Assembly (NCBI GenBank): GCA_963643505.1
Contig: CAVIKF010000017.1
Coordinates: 1-31,410 of the forward strand
DNA: 31,410 nucleotides
From: CAVEFW01 sp963643505
GTDB taxonomy: Bacteria > Actinomycetota > Coriobacteriia > Coriobacteriales > Eggerthellaceae
Direction: 5' to 3'
Shown here: piece by piece, positions 6,507 through 13,430 of the stretch
How the letters are laid out: each line of letters begins with the position of its first letter
How positions within the stretch are numbered: the first letter of the stretch is position 1
The notes under the pieces: model-generated
What the model was told of the DNA's origin: nothing
What the model saw: only the letters and a program-made list of their open reading frames with translations
Database searches by the model: none
Made by a program: the position numbers and the translations under genes

Positions 6507-7901
6507 ATAACGGTAGAGCTCATTCGGGAGCCAGGTGCCGCAGCGCTTTATATGCAGCTGTATGAGTCGCTCAAGAAGAAAATCGAGTCGGGGGAGCTCG
6601 TTGCGAATCAAAAACTCCCCAGTAAGAAGAAGCTCGCAACGCATCTTCATATCAGTGTCAAAACTGTAGAGAACGCCTATTTCCAACTTGGTCTTGAAGG
6701 GTATATCTACTCTCGAGAGAAAGTCGGATATTTTGTAAGCAGCATTCAAGGTTTTTATCACGGCGCCCAAAAAGAAAGAGCTGTTTACCATAGTAAATAC
6801 CGCGAAAAGAAATTCCGCCTCGATATCAAGGCAAACAAGACCCCTCCCGAGATGTTTCCGCTGTCGGTATGGACGCGCTTGGGACGCGAGGTCGCTGCTG
6901 ATGAGGGGCGTCGCTTGCTTGAGACGGTCCCTTTTAACGGGGTGGAACAACTTCGCAAGGCAATAGCCGACCATCTTCGTGATTTCCGCGGTATGGAGAC
7001 ATCGCCTGATCAAATCGTCATTGGTTCGGGGATCGAGTATCTCTATCATCGAATTATCCATCTTCTTGGTCCCGAATGCGTAATTGGCATGGAGGATCCA
7101 GGACATAGTCATATCAAGAAGATTCTTGCCATCGAGAACGTGCGGTATCGTTGTATCCCTATGGATGAGAGCGGTATTTGTGTCGATAAGCTTGAGATGA
7201 GCGATTGTGTTGCAGTTCATGTGTCACCTATGCACCATTTCCCTTTGGATCTTACGATGCCAGTGCAACGACGCGTTGAGTTGCTGCAGTGGGTTAACAA
7301 AAAACCCGGCCGTTTTATAATAGAAGACGATTACAACAGCGAATATATCTACCAAGGCGCTCCGGTACCTCCGATCTACGAGCTGGACGTTCGCCAACGA
7401 GTCATTTATATGAACACCTTTTCGAAGAGCGTGGCACCTTCTATTCGTATTGCTTACATGGTATTACCAGAGCCCCTTATGGATAGGTATCTCAATACGA
7501 TGAGCTTCTACTCCTGTACGGTTTCAAGCGAGGTCCAGTTCCGTCTTGCGAAATTTATCGCAGAAGGCCACTTCGAGCGTTATATACACCGTGTGCGTCA
7601 GTGCAATATCGAACAAAGGAAAATTGTCCAAGAAGGTTTTGTGCAGTCTGTTGTCGCTCAGAATGCACATCTTGTAAAAAACGTTGCTGGAACACACTTT
7701 CTGATCCGCCTTGAAACCACTCGTTCCGACAAATACGTGAAAGACATACTTCTCAATCATGGCATCTTGGCCTCATTCGTCAGCGATTATTGCGAACAGT
7801 TGATACCAGAGCTGGATCACCTTCTAATTTTGAACTATTCAAGAGTTATAAGAGAAGATATTGACTATCTTACTGCGATACTCGATAAAGCGATACGGTA
7901 A
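6504..7901 (+). CDS. MocR-type (GntR/aminotransferase) transcription regulator
   Basis: 465 aa. An N-terminal GntR winged helix (about 1-78: LYMQLYESLKKKIESGEL, LPSKKKLATHLHISVKTVENAY) is fused to a type I aminotransferase fold. The PLP-binding features are IEDDYNSEY and TFSKSVAPSIRIAY, where the Lys should form the Schiff base. MocR proteins usually sense PLP or an amino compound and activate a nearby biosynthetic or transport gene. Here the neighbours are mIHF and, further on, a DMT transporter; a direct target is not obvious. The start is TTG behind a strong AGGAGGT. The AT-rich region after the gene contains no terminator I can call. Confidence 0.9.
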   Translation: MITVELIREPGAAALYMQLYESLKKKIESGELVANQKLPSKKKLATHLHISVKTVENAYFQLGLEGYIYSREKVGYFVSSIQGFYHGAQKERAVYHSKYREKKFRLDIKANKTPPEMFPLSVWTRLGREVAADEGRRLLETVPFNGVEQLRKAIADHLRDFRGMETSPDQIVIGSGIEYLYHRIIHLLGPECVIGMEDPGHSHIKKILAIENVRYRCIPMDESGICVDKLEMSDCVAVHVSPMHHFPLDLTMPVQRRVELLQWVNKKPGRFIIEDDYNSEYIYQGAPVPPIYELDVRQRVIYMNTFSKSVAPSIRIAYMVLPEPLMDRYLNTMSFYSCTVSSEVQFRLAKFIAEGHFERYIHRVRQCNIEQRKIVQEGFVQSVVAQNAHLVKNVAGTHFLIRLETTRSDKYVKDILLNHGILASFVSDYCEQLIPELDHLLILNYSRVIREDIDYLTAILDKAIR

Positions 7902-8238
7902 TGAGCAGGCGTTTAATTGATTTGTAATATAAAAAGAGCACCTATTTATACTACAAACTTAATTAGGAACAAAACTAATTTAGATTATTCGAACTCGAGT
8001 TTAATGGCGCGATGCAACATTGCAGGTCATTGCCATTTTCGTATCCTAACATGGCGAAACATCAAATAAACTTACATTTATCGTAGTTTTAGTCCAAAAA
8101 TACTATACTAAATTGAGAACAATAGCGGTTTTCGTTCCATTTGTTTAGAAATTCCTACACTGACCTGCGAGTTACGATATAATTCCTCAGGCGCATGTAA
8201 GTGCGAGAGAAACATTAGAATCAATTAAGGAGACTACT
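7902..8238. other. AT-rich intergenic region upstream of mIHF
   Basis: There is no gene here. It is clearly more AT-rich than its flanks. A TATAAT at 8178-8183 is a good -10 candidate about 55 nt before the mIHF start, but no -35 box at proper spacing is convincing. A strong RBS (AAGGAGA) ends the region. Confidence 0.6.
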
Positions 8239-8544
8239 ATGGCACTTCCTACTATGACTCCGGAACAGCGTGCCGCTGCACTTGAGAAGGCTGCTGCTGC
8301 CCGCAAGGCCCGCGCTGAGCTCAAGGAGAACATCAAGAACGGCAAGGTTTCGATCGCTGACGTTCTTGCTTCTGAGGACGACGTTGTTAAGAAGACCAAG
8401 GTTGCTCAGGTCATTGCTGCTCTGCCTGGTTATGGCAAGGCTCGCGTTACAAAGCTCATGACCGAGTGTGGCATCCAGGAGAATCGTCGCATTGGCGGCC
8501 TCGGTTCCAAGCAGAAGGCTCAGCTCATCGAGAAGCTCATGTAA
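8239..8544 (+). CDS. mihF: Integration host factor, actinobacterial type
   Basis: 101 aa, the usual length of actinobacterial mIHF, a small nucleoid protein unrelated to E. coli IHF. It binds and bends DNA through an H2TH-like helical domain and acts in chromosome organisation and transcription. The N-terminal helix is Ala/Lys/Arg-rich (EQRAAALEKAAAARKARAEL). The core KTKVAQVIAALPGYGKARVTKLM and the C-terminal ENRRIGGLGSKQKAQLIEKL are diagnostic of the family. ATG follows AAGGAGAC. Codon use is strongly biased, as in a highly expressed gene. This is the best phylogenetic marker in the window. Confidence 0.95.
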   Translation: MALPTMTPEQRAAALEKAAAARKARAELKENIKNGKVSIADVLASEDDVVKKTKVAQVIAALPGYGKARVTKLMTECGIQENRRIGGLGSKQKAQLIEKLM

Positions 8545-8565
8545 TCCTTCTTACGTCATAGATCG

Positions 8566-8602
8566 AAAGGGCGCCGATGAGTTCGGTGCCCTTTTATTTT
8601 TT
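8566..8602 (+). terminator. Intrinsic terminator after mIHF
   Basis: AAAGGGCGCCGA (8566-8577) pairs with TTCGGTGCCCTTT (8582-8594), with one G-T pair and a very short loop, followed by TATTTTTT. It lies about 20 nt after the mIHF stop. Confidence 0.9.
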
Positions 8603-8700
8603 ACTGTGGGCGTCCTTTTGATGGCGCCTTTTGTAGCTTTACGATCTCTTTTTAATGAGGTGGCACCCCTATATTGGCTCCCTTTTTGTGGCTTTTCGCC

Positions 8701-9627
8701 TTAAAGCTTGGAGATCGTAACGAGTATCACGCCGATTCCTACTGCTATGGCCCCAAGAACGCGAAGATAGTCAACCTTGATTTTCTTCGTAGAGAACCAA
8801 CCAAAGGTATCTACAAATATTGCGCCGACGAGTTGGGCCACCATAAGGCAACAAAGAGCAAGGCTGACTCCTAGCGCGGGGGTGGCGATCGTAATGCATG
8901 GCACGCCGATTGCCCCATAGACGCCTCCGGTAAATTTCCATGCCTCGATATTCCTCATGGGGGTGATATGGCCCTTGTTCGTAATGAGCGTGACGACGAG
9001 CAGAATTGCGAATCCAACGATAAAGTTCAGGGTACTCGATTCCAGCGTTCCTATAACGGAGCTCATAGCCGCATTAGTCGGTGTTTGAACTGCGCTTGCG
9101 ATTCCTGACGTAAATGACAACACTATGCAAAGCAGCGTTATACGGGATGCGCTTTTGAGGCTAGTCTGGTCTTTATTGCTCCCTTTTATTTGAGATATGT
9201 AGACCAGGATAATGCCCAGCAAGACGCACATGCACCCAAAGAAGCGAAGCAAGGTGATCTCGACGCGCGCCGTCTCGAGCAAGCCGAAAGCGTCTATAAC
9301 CATAGCACCCATGAGTTGCCCCAGCATCATCAGAGTCAAGCAAAGTGCCGCACCAAGGTGGGGAGTGCAATAGGCCATGGTGAAGACGATGAAAACGCCA
9401 TATAAGCCACCCATCCATTTCCAAGGCTGGGCCGTGACTATCGCGAAGAAGTCGCCCTGTCCGAAAAAAGGGCACATGAGTCCGAGGACTATGAGGCCAC
9501 CTGCAAAGGAGACGAGGCTCGCTTGAACGACACCGACAAGGTGGCCGAGGGCGGCGTTTGTGGGCCCTTGGGCGGCGGTGGCAAAGCCAGCGATCATCGC
9601 GAGAATTATAGGGAGCAAGTATTCCAT
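8701..9627 (-). CDS. DMT-superfamily transporter, YdcZ (DUF606) tandem type
   Basis: 308 aa from the ATG at 9627, whose protein begins directly with a membrane segment (MEYLLPIILAMIAGFATAAQ) and has AAGGG upstream; a longer frame from 9726 adds 33 residues unlike the family. Two homologous halves of five hydrophobic segments each repeat the family signature: QGPTNAALG at the start of half one, QTPTNAAM in half two, and GGLYGV / GGVYGA before the third segment of each. Many bacteria encode the halves as separate small proteins; here they are fused. Substrate unknown. It stands alone between mIHF and an intergenic repeat region. Confidence 0.85.
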   Translation of the reverse strand: MEYLLPIILAMIAGFATAAQGPTNAALGHLVGVVQASLVSFAGGLIVLGLMCPFFGQGDFFAIVTAQPWKWMGGLYGVFIVFTMAYCTPHLGAALCLTLMMLGQLMGAMVIDAFGLLETARVEITLLRFFGCMCVLLGIILVYISQIKGSNKDQTSLKSASRITLLCIVLSFTSGIASAVQTPTNAAMSSVIGTLESSTLNFIVGFAILLVVTLITNKGHITPMRNIEAWKFTGGVYGAIGVPCITIATPALGVSLALCCLMVAQLVGAIFVDTFGWFSTKKIKVDYLRVLGAIAVGIGVILVTISKL

Positions 9628-10195
9628 GCCCTTGATTTTATCGAATTTTGAAGGAAATCCGCAAAGAAGAGCCTCTACGTGCGGCTTTGCGAGTACTCGA
9701 ATTGTGTGCAAGATGTGGTTTTCCACAGCGCCGCAGGTAGAAAAGTAGACTCAAATTTGTTGAAAACATATCACGTAAATACGTTTTCAACAATGAAATT
9801 TATATTACAACATAGAATACAGTCATAGAATTCCACAATTTGTGTAAAAAGAACCCAGTTTCCGCAGGTACACGACGCAATAGTTCTTATTGATGCCTTC
9901 AACCAGACGTTTACCTCTTCGAGGGGACGACGTTTGGGACGGCGGGGCAGGAGCTACCCAGCTATGTAACCTGTCACCAAGGAGTGGACCGAGGTATTCA
10001 GTAGGACGGGGACAGGAGTCGCCCAACTATGTAATCGACTCGCACGACCTGCCCCCGAGCGGCCGTTAAGTGTTGCGAGGGTCCAGGCCGCCCAATTCCC
10101 AACTTATTGCGGAATTTTGCATGCGAGCACGGCCAGGACCTTTTTCAAACATGTATGAGGCTTGTCACTCTAGCGAGTAAACGAGGCTTGTCACT
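9628..10195. other. Intergenic region with degenerate repeats
   Basis: No credible gene lies here. The 9628-9726 part is an in-frame extension of the DMT gene that I regard as leader. 9760-9840 is AT-rich. 9937-10034 holds two related blocks and 10157-10198 a 16-nt direct repeat. Confidence 0.6.
9937..10034 (-). repeat. Pair of related repeats of about 32 nt
   Basis: On the minus strand the two blocks read ATTACATAGTTGGGCGACTC (copy at 10004-10034) and GTTACATAGCTGGGTAGCTC (copy at 9937-9970), each followed by CTGTCCCC or CTGCCCCG and then GTCC. They resemble each other far more than chance and look like members of a dispersed repeat family. Confidence 0.7.
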
Positions 10196-10198
10196 CTA
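10157..10198 (+). repeat. 16-nt direct repeat at the 3' end of the CmpB-like gene
   Basis: GAGGCTTGTCACTCTA occurs at 10157-10172 and 10183-10198, 26 nt apart. The second copy includes the stop codon of the minus-strand gene, so a short duplication has occurred there. Confidence 0.8.
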
Positions 10199-10930
10199 AC
10201 GTTGGGCGAGATCGGAAAAGATACTCATGGTTTGGAATCGTTTCGCCATGAATTCGTCGTTGAACACGTTATAGAAGAAGGCTTGAATCATGTCGGTTGC
10301 AGGTTGACCGGCCATACGTGCATACCAGAAATTGAAACAAAGCAATGTCATGATGACATCAAGGGCGATGTATGCCGTCAAGATAATCGTCAGGGGGCGC
10401 CGTGCTTTTTGGGGGATGCGATTGATCAGGTGGAACGTGTCTGGCATAAGGATTTTGATCCAGACAAGGCCTACCAACCCCCAAACGATAGCGATGCCTA
10501 AACAGGTATGACCCATCAAGTTGAACGGTTGATCGATGTAGCTCCAGGCAACGATTCCGAACGCGGATTCAAAAAACCAACCAGCTAAGAATTCAAACGA
10601 TGCTCCGACGAAAGCGGCAATCAAAAAAACAGTGATCGGCTTTGCGTGCTGGAAGCGATGGAGACTTACCGTCATCAGCACACCGCCTACGCCGTAGATG
10701 GGGGAGAGCGGGCCCCAAACAAGGCCGGCACGGTTTTTCCAAACACCGTCAATAGGGTAACTAACCAAAGTCTCAAGCACTAAGCCGACAAAACTGCAGA
10801 CAAGGAACACCCAAAACACATGGAAGTAATCCATGTCGATGTGCTCATCTTGGTTTCGCTCGATAAAGGCGACAAGGGAGCGAGGTCTGTCGACCGTAAT
10901 CTGACCCTCATGTTTTTTCCCGTGCAACAT
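10196..10930 (-). CDS. CmpB-like membrane protein (putative ABC-transporter type IV family)
   Basis: About 244 aa with six hydrophobic segments. The motif block FVGLVLETLVSYPIDGVWKN, then GLVWGPLSPIYGVGGVL, is the signature of PF06541 (putative ABC-transporter type IV / CmpB), a family widespread in Firmicutes and Coriobacteriia with no settled function. The start may be ATG 10930 or a TTG two codons earlier; both lie after GGAGATCAGG. It is transcribed alone and no ABC ATPase is adjacent. A charged N-terminal tail of about 30 residues precedes the first membrane segment. Confidence 0.75.
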   Translation of the reverse strand: MLHGKKHEGQITVDRPRSLVAFIERNQDEHIDMDYFHVFWVFLVCSFVGLVLETLVSYPIDGVWKNRAGLVWGPLSPIYGVGGVLMTVSLHRFQHAKPITVFLIAAFVGASFEFLAGWFFESAFGIVAWSYIDQPFNLMGHTCLGIAIVWGLVGLVWIKILMPDTFHLINRIPQKARRPLTIILTAYIALDVIMTLLCFNFWYARMAGQPATDMIQAFFYNVFNDEFMAKRFQTMSIFSDLAQR

Positions 10931-11063
10931 CCCCAATCACCTGATCTCCAACAAGGAAGAATAGCGCAATCCGAAGCTCGCTGACAGTGGATTTATTAGG
11001 ATTTTTGGATTACTTTTGGTGCTATTATAAGACCATGTCCAATATACCTAAGGCGAGGTGGTC

Positions 11064-11159
11064 TGCACGCTGGCCCGGGCGGTAGCCTGCACGGCGGCTC
11101 AAGCGGCTTTTTGCACGCTGGCTCAAGCGGCAGCCTGCACGCTGGCCCGGGCGGCTGTC
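11064..11159 (+). repeat. 24-nt tandem repeat, four copies
   Basis: Four consecutive 24-nt units begin with TGCACGCTGG or TGCACGGCGG and contain CCCGGGCGG or CTCAAGCGG. A partial TGCA follows. The array lies between a possible AT-rich promoter (TATTAT near 11023) and the first radical SAM gene, in its 5' leader. It is GC-rich and could fold strongly. Confidence 0.9.
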
Positions 11160-11228
11160 TGCATAAAGCACGCGCCCGCTCAGCGCCCGTCCGCCTTGCT
11201 TTAGGAACTATGTACAAAGGGGGAATTT

Positions 11229-12233
11229 ATGCCTATTAATCCGAGAATCGTCGAGCTTGTCGACAAGGGTTTGGCCGGCGAGGGCCTGACCGAGGAGGAA
11301 TCAGCTGAGCTTTTCGCGGTCAACCCGTACACTGCTGAGGGCGCCCATGTTCGTTGGGGCGGATGGATGCTTGCCCGTCGCGCGAGCAATGGCGTGGCCG
11401 AGGTACATGCGCAAATCGGTATCGATGCCAGCTCTTGCCCGAAAAACTGCGAGTTCTGCAGCTTTGCAGCATGTAACGGCTTGCGTCCGCCCAAGCTGGA
11501 GATGCCCAAGGATGAGGTTGTGCAATTCGCGAAGGCCTATGACGAGGCGGGCGTGAACCTTATGTGCCTTATGGCTACGGCTCAATACGACTTCGATAAG
11601 TACTTGGAAATGGGCGCGGCTGTACGCGAGGTTATAAACCCCGAGACGCCTCTTATGGCAAACATCGACGACTTCTCCTATGAGCAAGCGCTCAAACTCA
11701 AGGAAGTCGGTTTTGACTGCGTATACCATGTAGTCCATATGGGAGAGGGGGAAATCACCAACATCGACCCCAAGGTACGCCTCGAGACGATGGCTAACGC
11801 CAAGAAGGCGGGACTTACCCTTTCAAGCTGCGTCGAACCGATCGGCGCCGAACACACGCCCGAGATCATCGCGAAGCGCGTAAAGCAACTTATGAAGCTT
11901 GAGCCGGTGAGCGCCGGCATCGGTTTGCGTGTCAATGTGCCCGGTACGCGTTTCGAGAACGATCCCAAGAAGGGAAAGATCGATTGGGGCTTCATGTCGG
12001 GCGCGTTCCGTCTTTCTGTCGGCTTGAAACCTGCCCTTTGCGGTAATACCTATCTTGCAAGCGACTCCGGTTCCAACTACAGCTGGGCGGAGGTGGGCAC
12101 CAACCCACGTGATGCTGCTGAGCGCACGGGAGCTACCGCGGGCATCGGCCACGGTGTCACCGAGAGCAAGTATGGTTTCATCGCTGTTGGTTGGCAAATG
12201 CTTGAAGGTCCCTCACAAGGTTGGCGCCTCTAG
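11229..12233 (+). CDS. BioB-like radical SAM protein (copy 1)
   Basis: 334 aa. The iron-sulfur motif is C70-x3-C74-x2-C77 (SSCPKNCEFCSFAACN), the radical SAM signature in the form seen in biotin synthase and HydE/HmdB relatives. The barrel and C-terminal region follow without an extra cluster-binding domain. Residues such as GTNPRDAAERTG and the C-terminal GWQMLEGPSQGW recur in the adjacent paralogue, so both belong to one uncharacterised subfamily. It should cleave S-adenosylmethionine to start a radical reaction; the substrate is unknown. It has no local BioA/BioD partners, so true biotin synthase is unlikely. The start has AAAGGGGG upstream. Confidence 0.85.
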   Translation: MPINPRIVELVDKGLAGEGLTEEESAELFAVNPYTAEGAHVRWGGWMLARRASNGVAEVHAQIGIDASSCPKNCEFCSFAACNGLRPPKLEMPKDEVVQFAKAYDEAGVNLMCLMATAQYDFDKYLEMGAAVREVINPETPLMANIDDFSYEQALKLKEVGFDCVYHVVHMGEGEITNIDPKVRLETMANAKKAGLTLSSCVEPIGAEHTPEIIAKRVKQLMKLEPVSAGIGLRVNVPGTRFENDPKKGKIDWGFMSGAFRLSVGLKPALCGNTYLASDSGSNYSWAEVGTNPRDAAERTGATAGIGHGVTESKYGFIAVGWQMLEGPSQGWRL

Positions 12234-12273
12234 ATGCTTTTGCAGCTTTTTTGAGCGAAAATGAAATTAACAT

Positions 12274-12312
12274 GACGGGGTGGGGCAATCGTTTGCGAAG
12301 CCCCCTCCCGTC
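12274..12312 (+). terminator. Strong hairpin between the two radical SAM genes
   Basis: GACGGGG-T-GGGGC (12274-12286) pairs with GCCCC-C-TCCCGTC (12300-12312), with one mismatch and one G-T pair and a short extra TCG/CGA stem in the loop. It is followed by a modest T-rich stretch (TCTTGTGTTCGCCTTTTG). It could be a terminator, an attenuator or an mRNA-stability element setting the ratio of the paralogues. Confidence 0.6.
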
Positions 12313-12365
12313 TCTTGTGTTCGCCTTTTGTATTCTGGTATGTCTAAGCAGGAGGGAAGGGAAGC

Positions 12366-13403
12366 ATGAAGGCATTCACCAAAGAAGAAGTTGAACTGAT
12401 CGACCTGGTCGAAAAGGGTATGGAGGGACATGGTCTCAGCGACGATGAGATGTGCCGCCTGTATGCCACCGATCCCCGCAGCCGTGTCGCCTCGTATATA
12501 CGATGGGCTGCAAATGAGATGGCGCATGAGAGCGGAGACGGTCTTGCCGAGATACATGGTCAAATCGGCCTCAACGCAAGCCCTTGTCCGAAGAATTGCA
12601 AATACTGCAGCTTCGCCGTGTGCAACCACCTCCGTACGGAACGTGTAGAGCTGCCGGTTGAGGAAGTGCAGGAGTGCGCCAAGATCTATATCGACGAGGG
12701 GATCAACTGCATGGTTCTCATGGCGACCGCTTCGTATAAGTTCTCGAAGTTCCTTGAGATGGCCCAAGCGGTTAGAGAGGTGATACCTGCTGATTTCCCC
12801 TTACTCGCGAATTGCGAGGACCTCACCTATGAGCGTGCGCTGCAACTTCGAGAGGCTGGAATCAACGGGTGCTATCACGCGGTCCGTATGCGTGAGGGGA
12901 TCGACACGGACATTCCCGAGGCTGAGCGTTTGGCGACATTTGAAAACATCCGTCGGGCAGGGTTGTCCTTGCAGACGTGTGTCGAGCCTGTCGGTCCCGA
13001 GCACACGCCTGAGGAGTTGACCTATTACAGCCGCATCTGTTTGGAGAGCGGGGCAAACTCGGCCGGCGTGGGGCGTCGCGTGACGCTTCCGGGCACGCTT
13101 GTCGCTGATCGCGGCATGATTTCCGATTTGCAAAACGCGCGCAATGTCGCGGTCTACCGTCTTGCGGCAGGCTTTAATCCCAAGTTGCAATGCGCCATGG
13201 CTACTAGCCTGTCAGCCGCGGCAGGTGCAAACCTTTCCTGGGCGGAAGTTGGCACCAACCCGCGTGACTCGAAGAGCCGCACGCAGGACGGCGGGCGCGG
13301 TACCAATGTCGCGCTCAATCGCAAGTTCTTCCAAGCAGGAGGTTGGGACATCCTCGAGGGACCGAGCCAAGGATGGATATTGCCAAAGCCGACTGAGGCT
13401 TAG
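12366..13403 (+). CDS. BioB-like radical SAM protein (copy 2)
   Basis: 345 aa, paralogue of the preceding gene over its whole length. C74-x3-C78-x2-C81 (CPKNCKYC) binds the radical SAM cluster. Shared blocks include AEIHGQIGLNASPCPKNC, LMATASYKFSKFLEMAQAV, CVEPVGPEHTPEE, WAEVGTNPRD and ILEGPSQGW. The substrate-facing segments between them differ (for example YHAVRMREG against YHVVHMGEG), so the two may act on successive or alternative substrates, or as a heterodimer. GGAGGGAAGGGAAG precedes ATG. It converges on the desulfurase gene with only 27 nt between stops. Confidence 0.85.
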   Translation: MKAFTKEEVELIDLVEKGMEGHGLSDDEMCRLYATDPRSRVASYIRWAANEMAHESGDGLAEIHGQIGLNASPCPKNCKYCSFAVCNHLRTERVELPVEEVQECAKIYIDEGINCMVLMATASYKFSKFLEMAQAVREVIPADFPLLANCEDLTYERALQLREAGINGCYHAVRMREGIDTDIPEAERLATFENIRRAGLSLQTCVEPVGPEHTPEELTYYSRICLESGANSAGVGRRVTLPGTLVADRGMISDLQNARNVAVYRLAAGFNPKLQCAMATSLSAAAGANLSWAEVGTNPRDSKSRTQDGGRGTNVALNRKFFQAGGWDILEGPSQGWILPKPTEA

Positions 13404-13430
13404 GGCCGCGGCGCACAAAGACTCGCACTC

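Noticed and set aside
9823..10026. 67-codon minus-strand frame
   Set aside because: It starts at a TTG without RBS and covers the two degenerate repeats, so its sequence reflects repeat composition.
11229..12233. Biotin synthase bioB
   Set aside because: No bioA/bioD genes are nearby, a full-length paralogue is adjacent, and the C-terminal GPSQGW block is not a BioB feature known to me.
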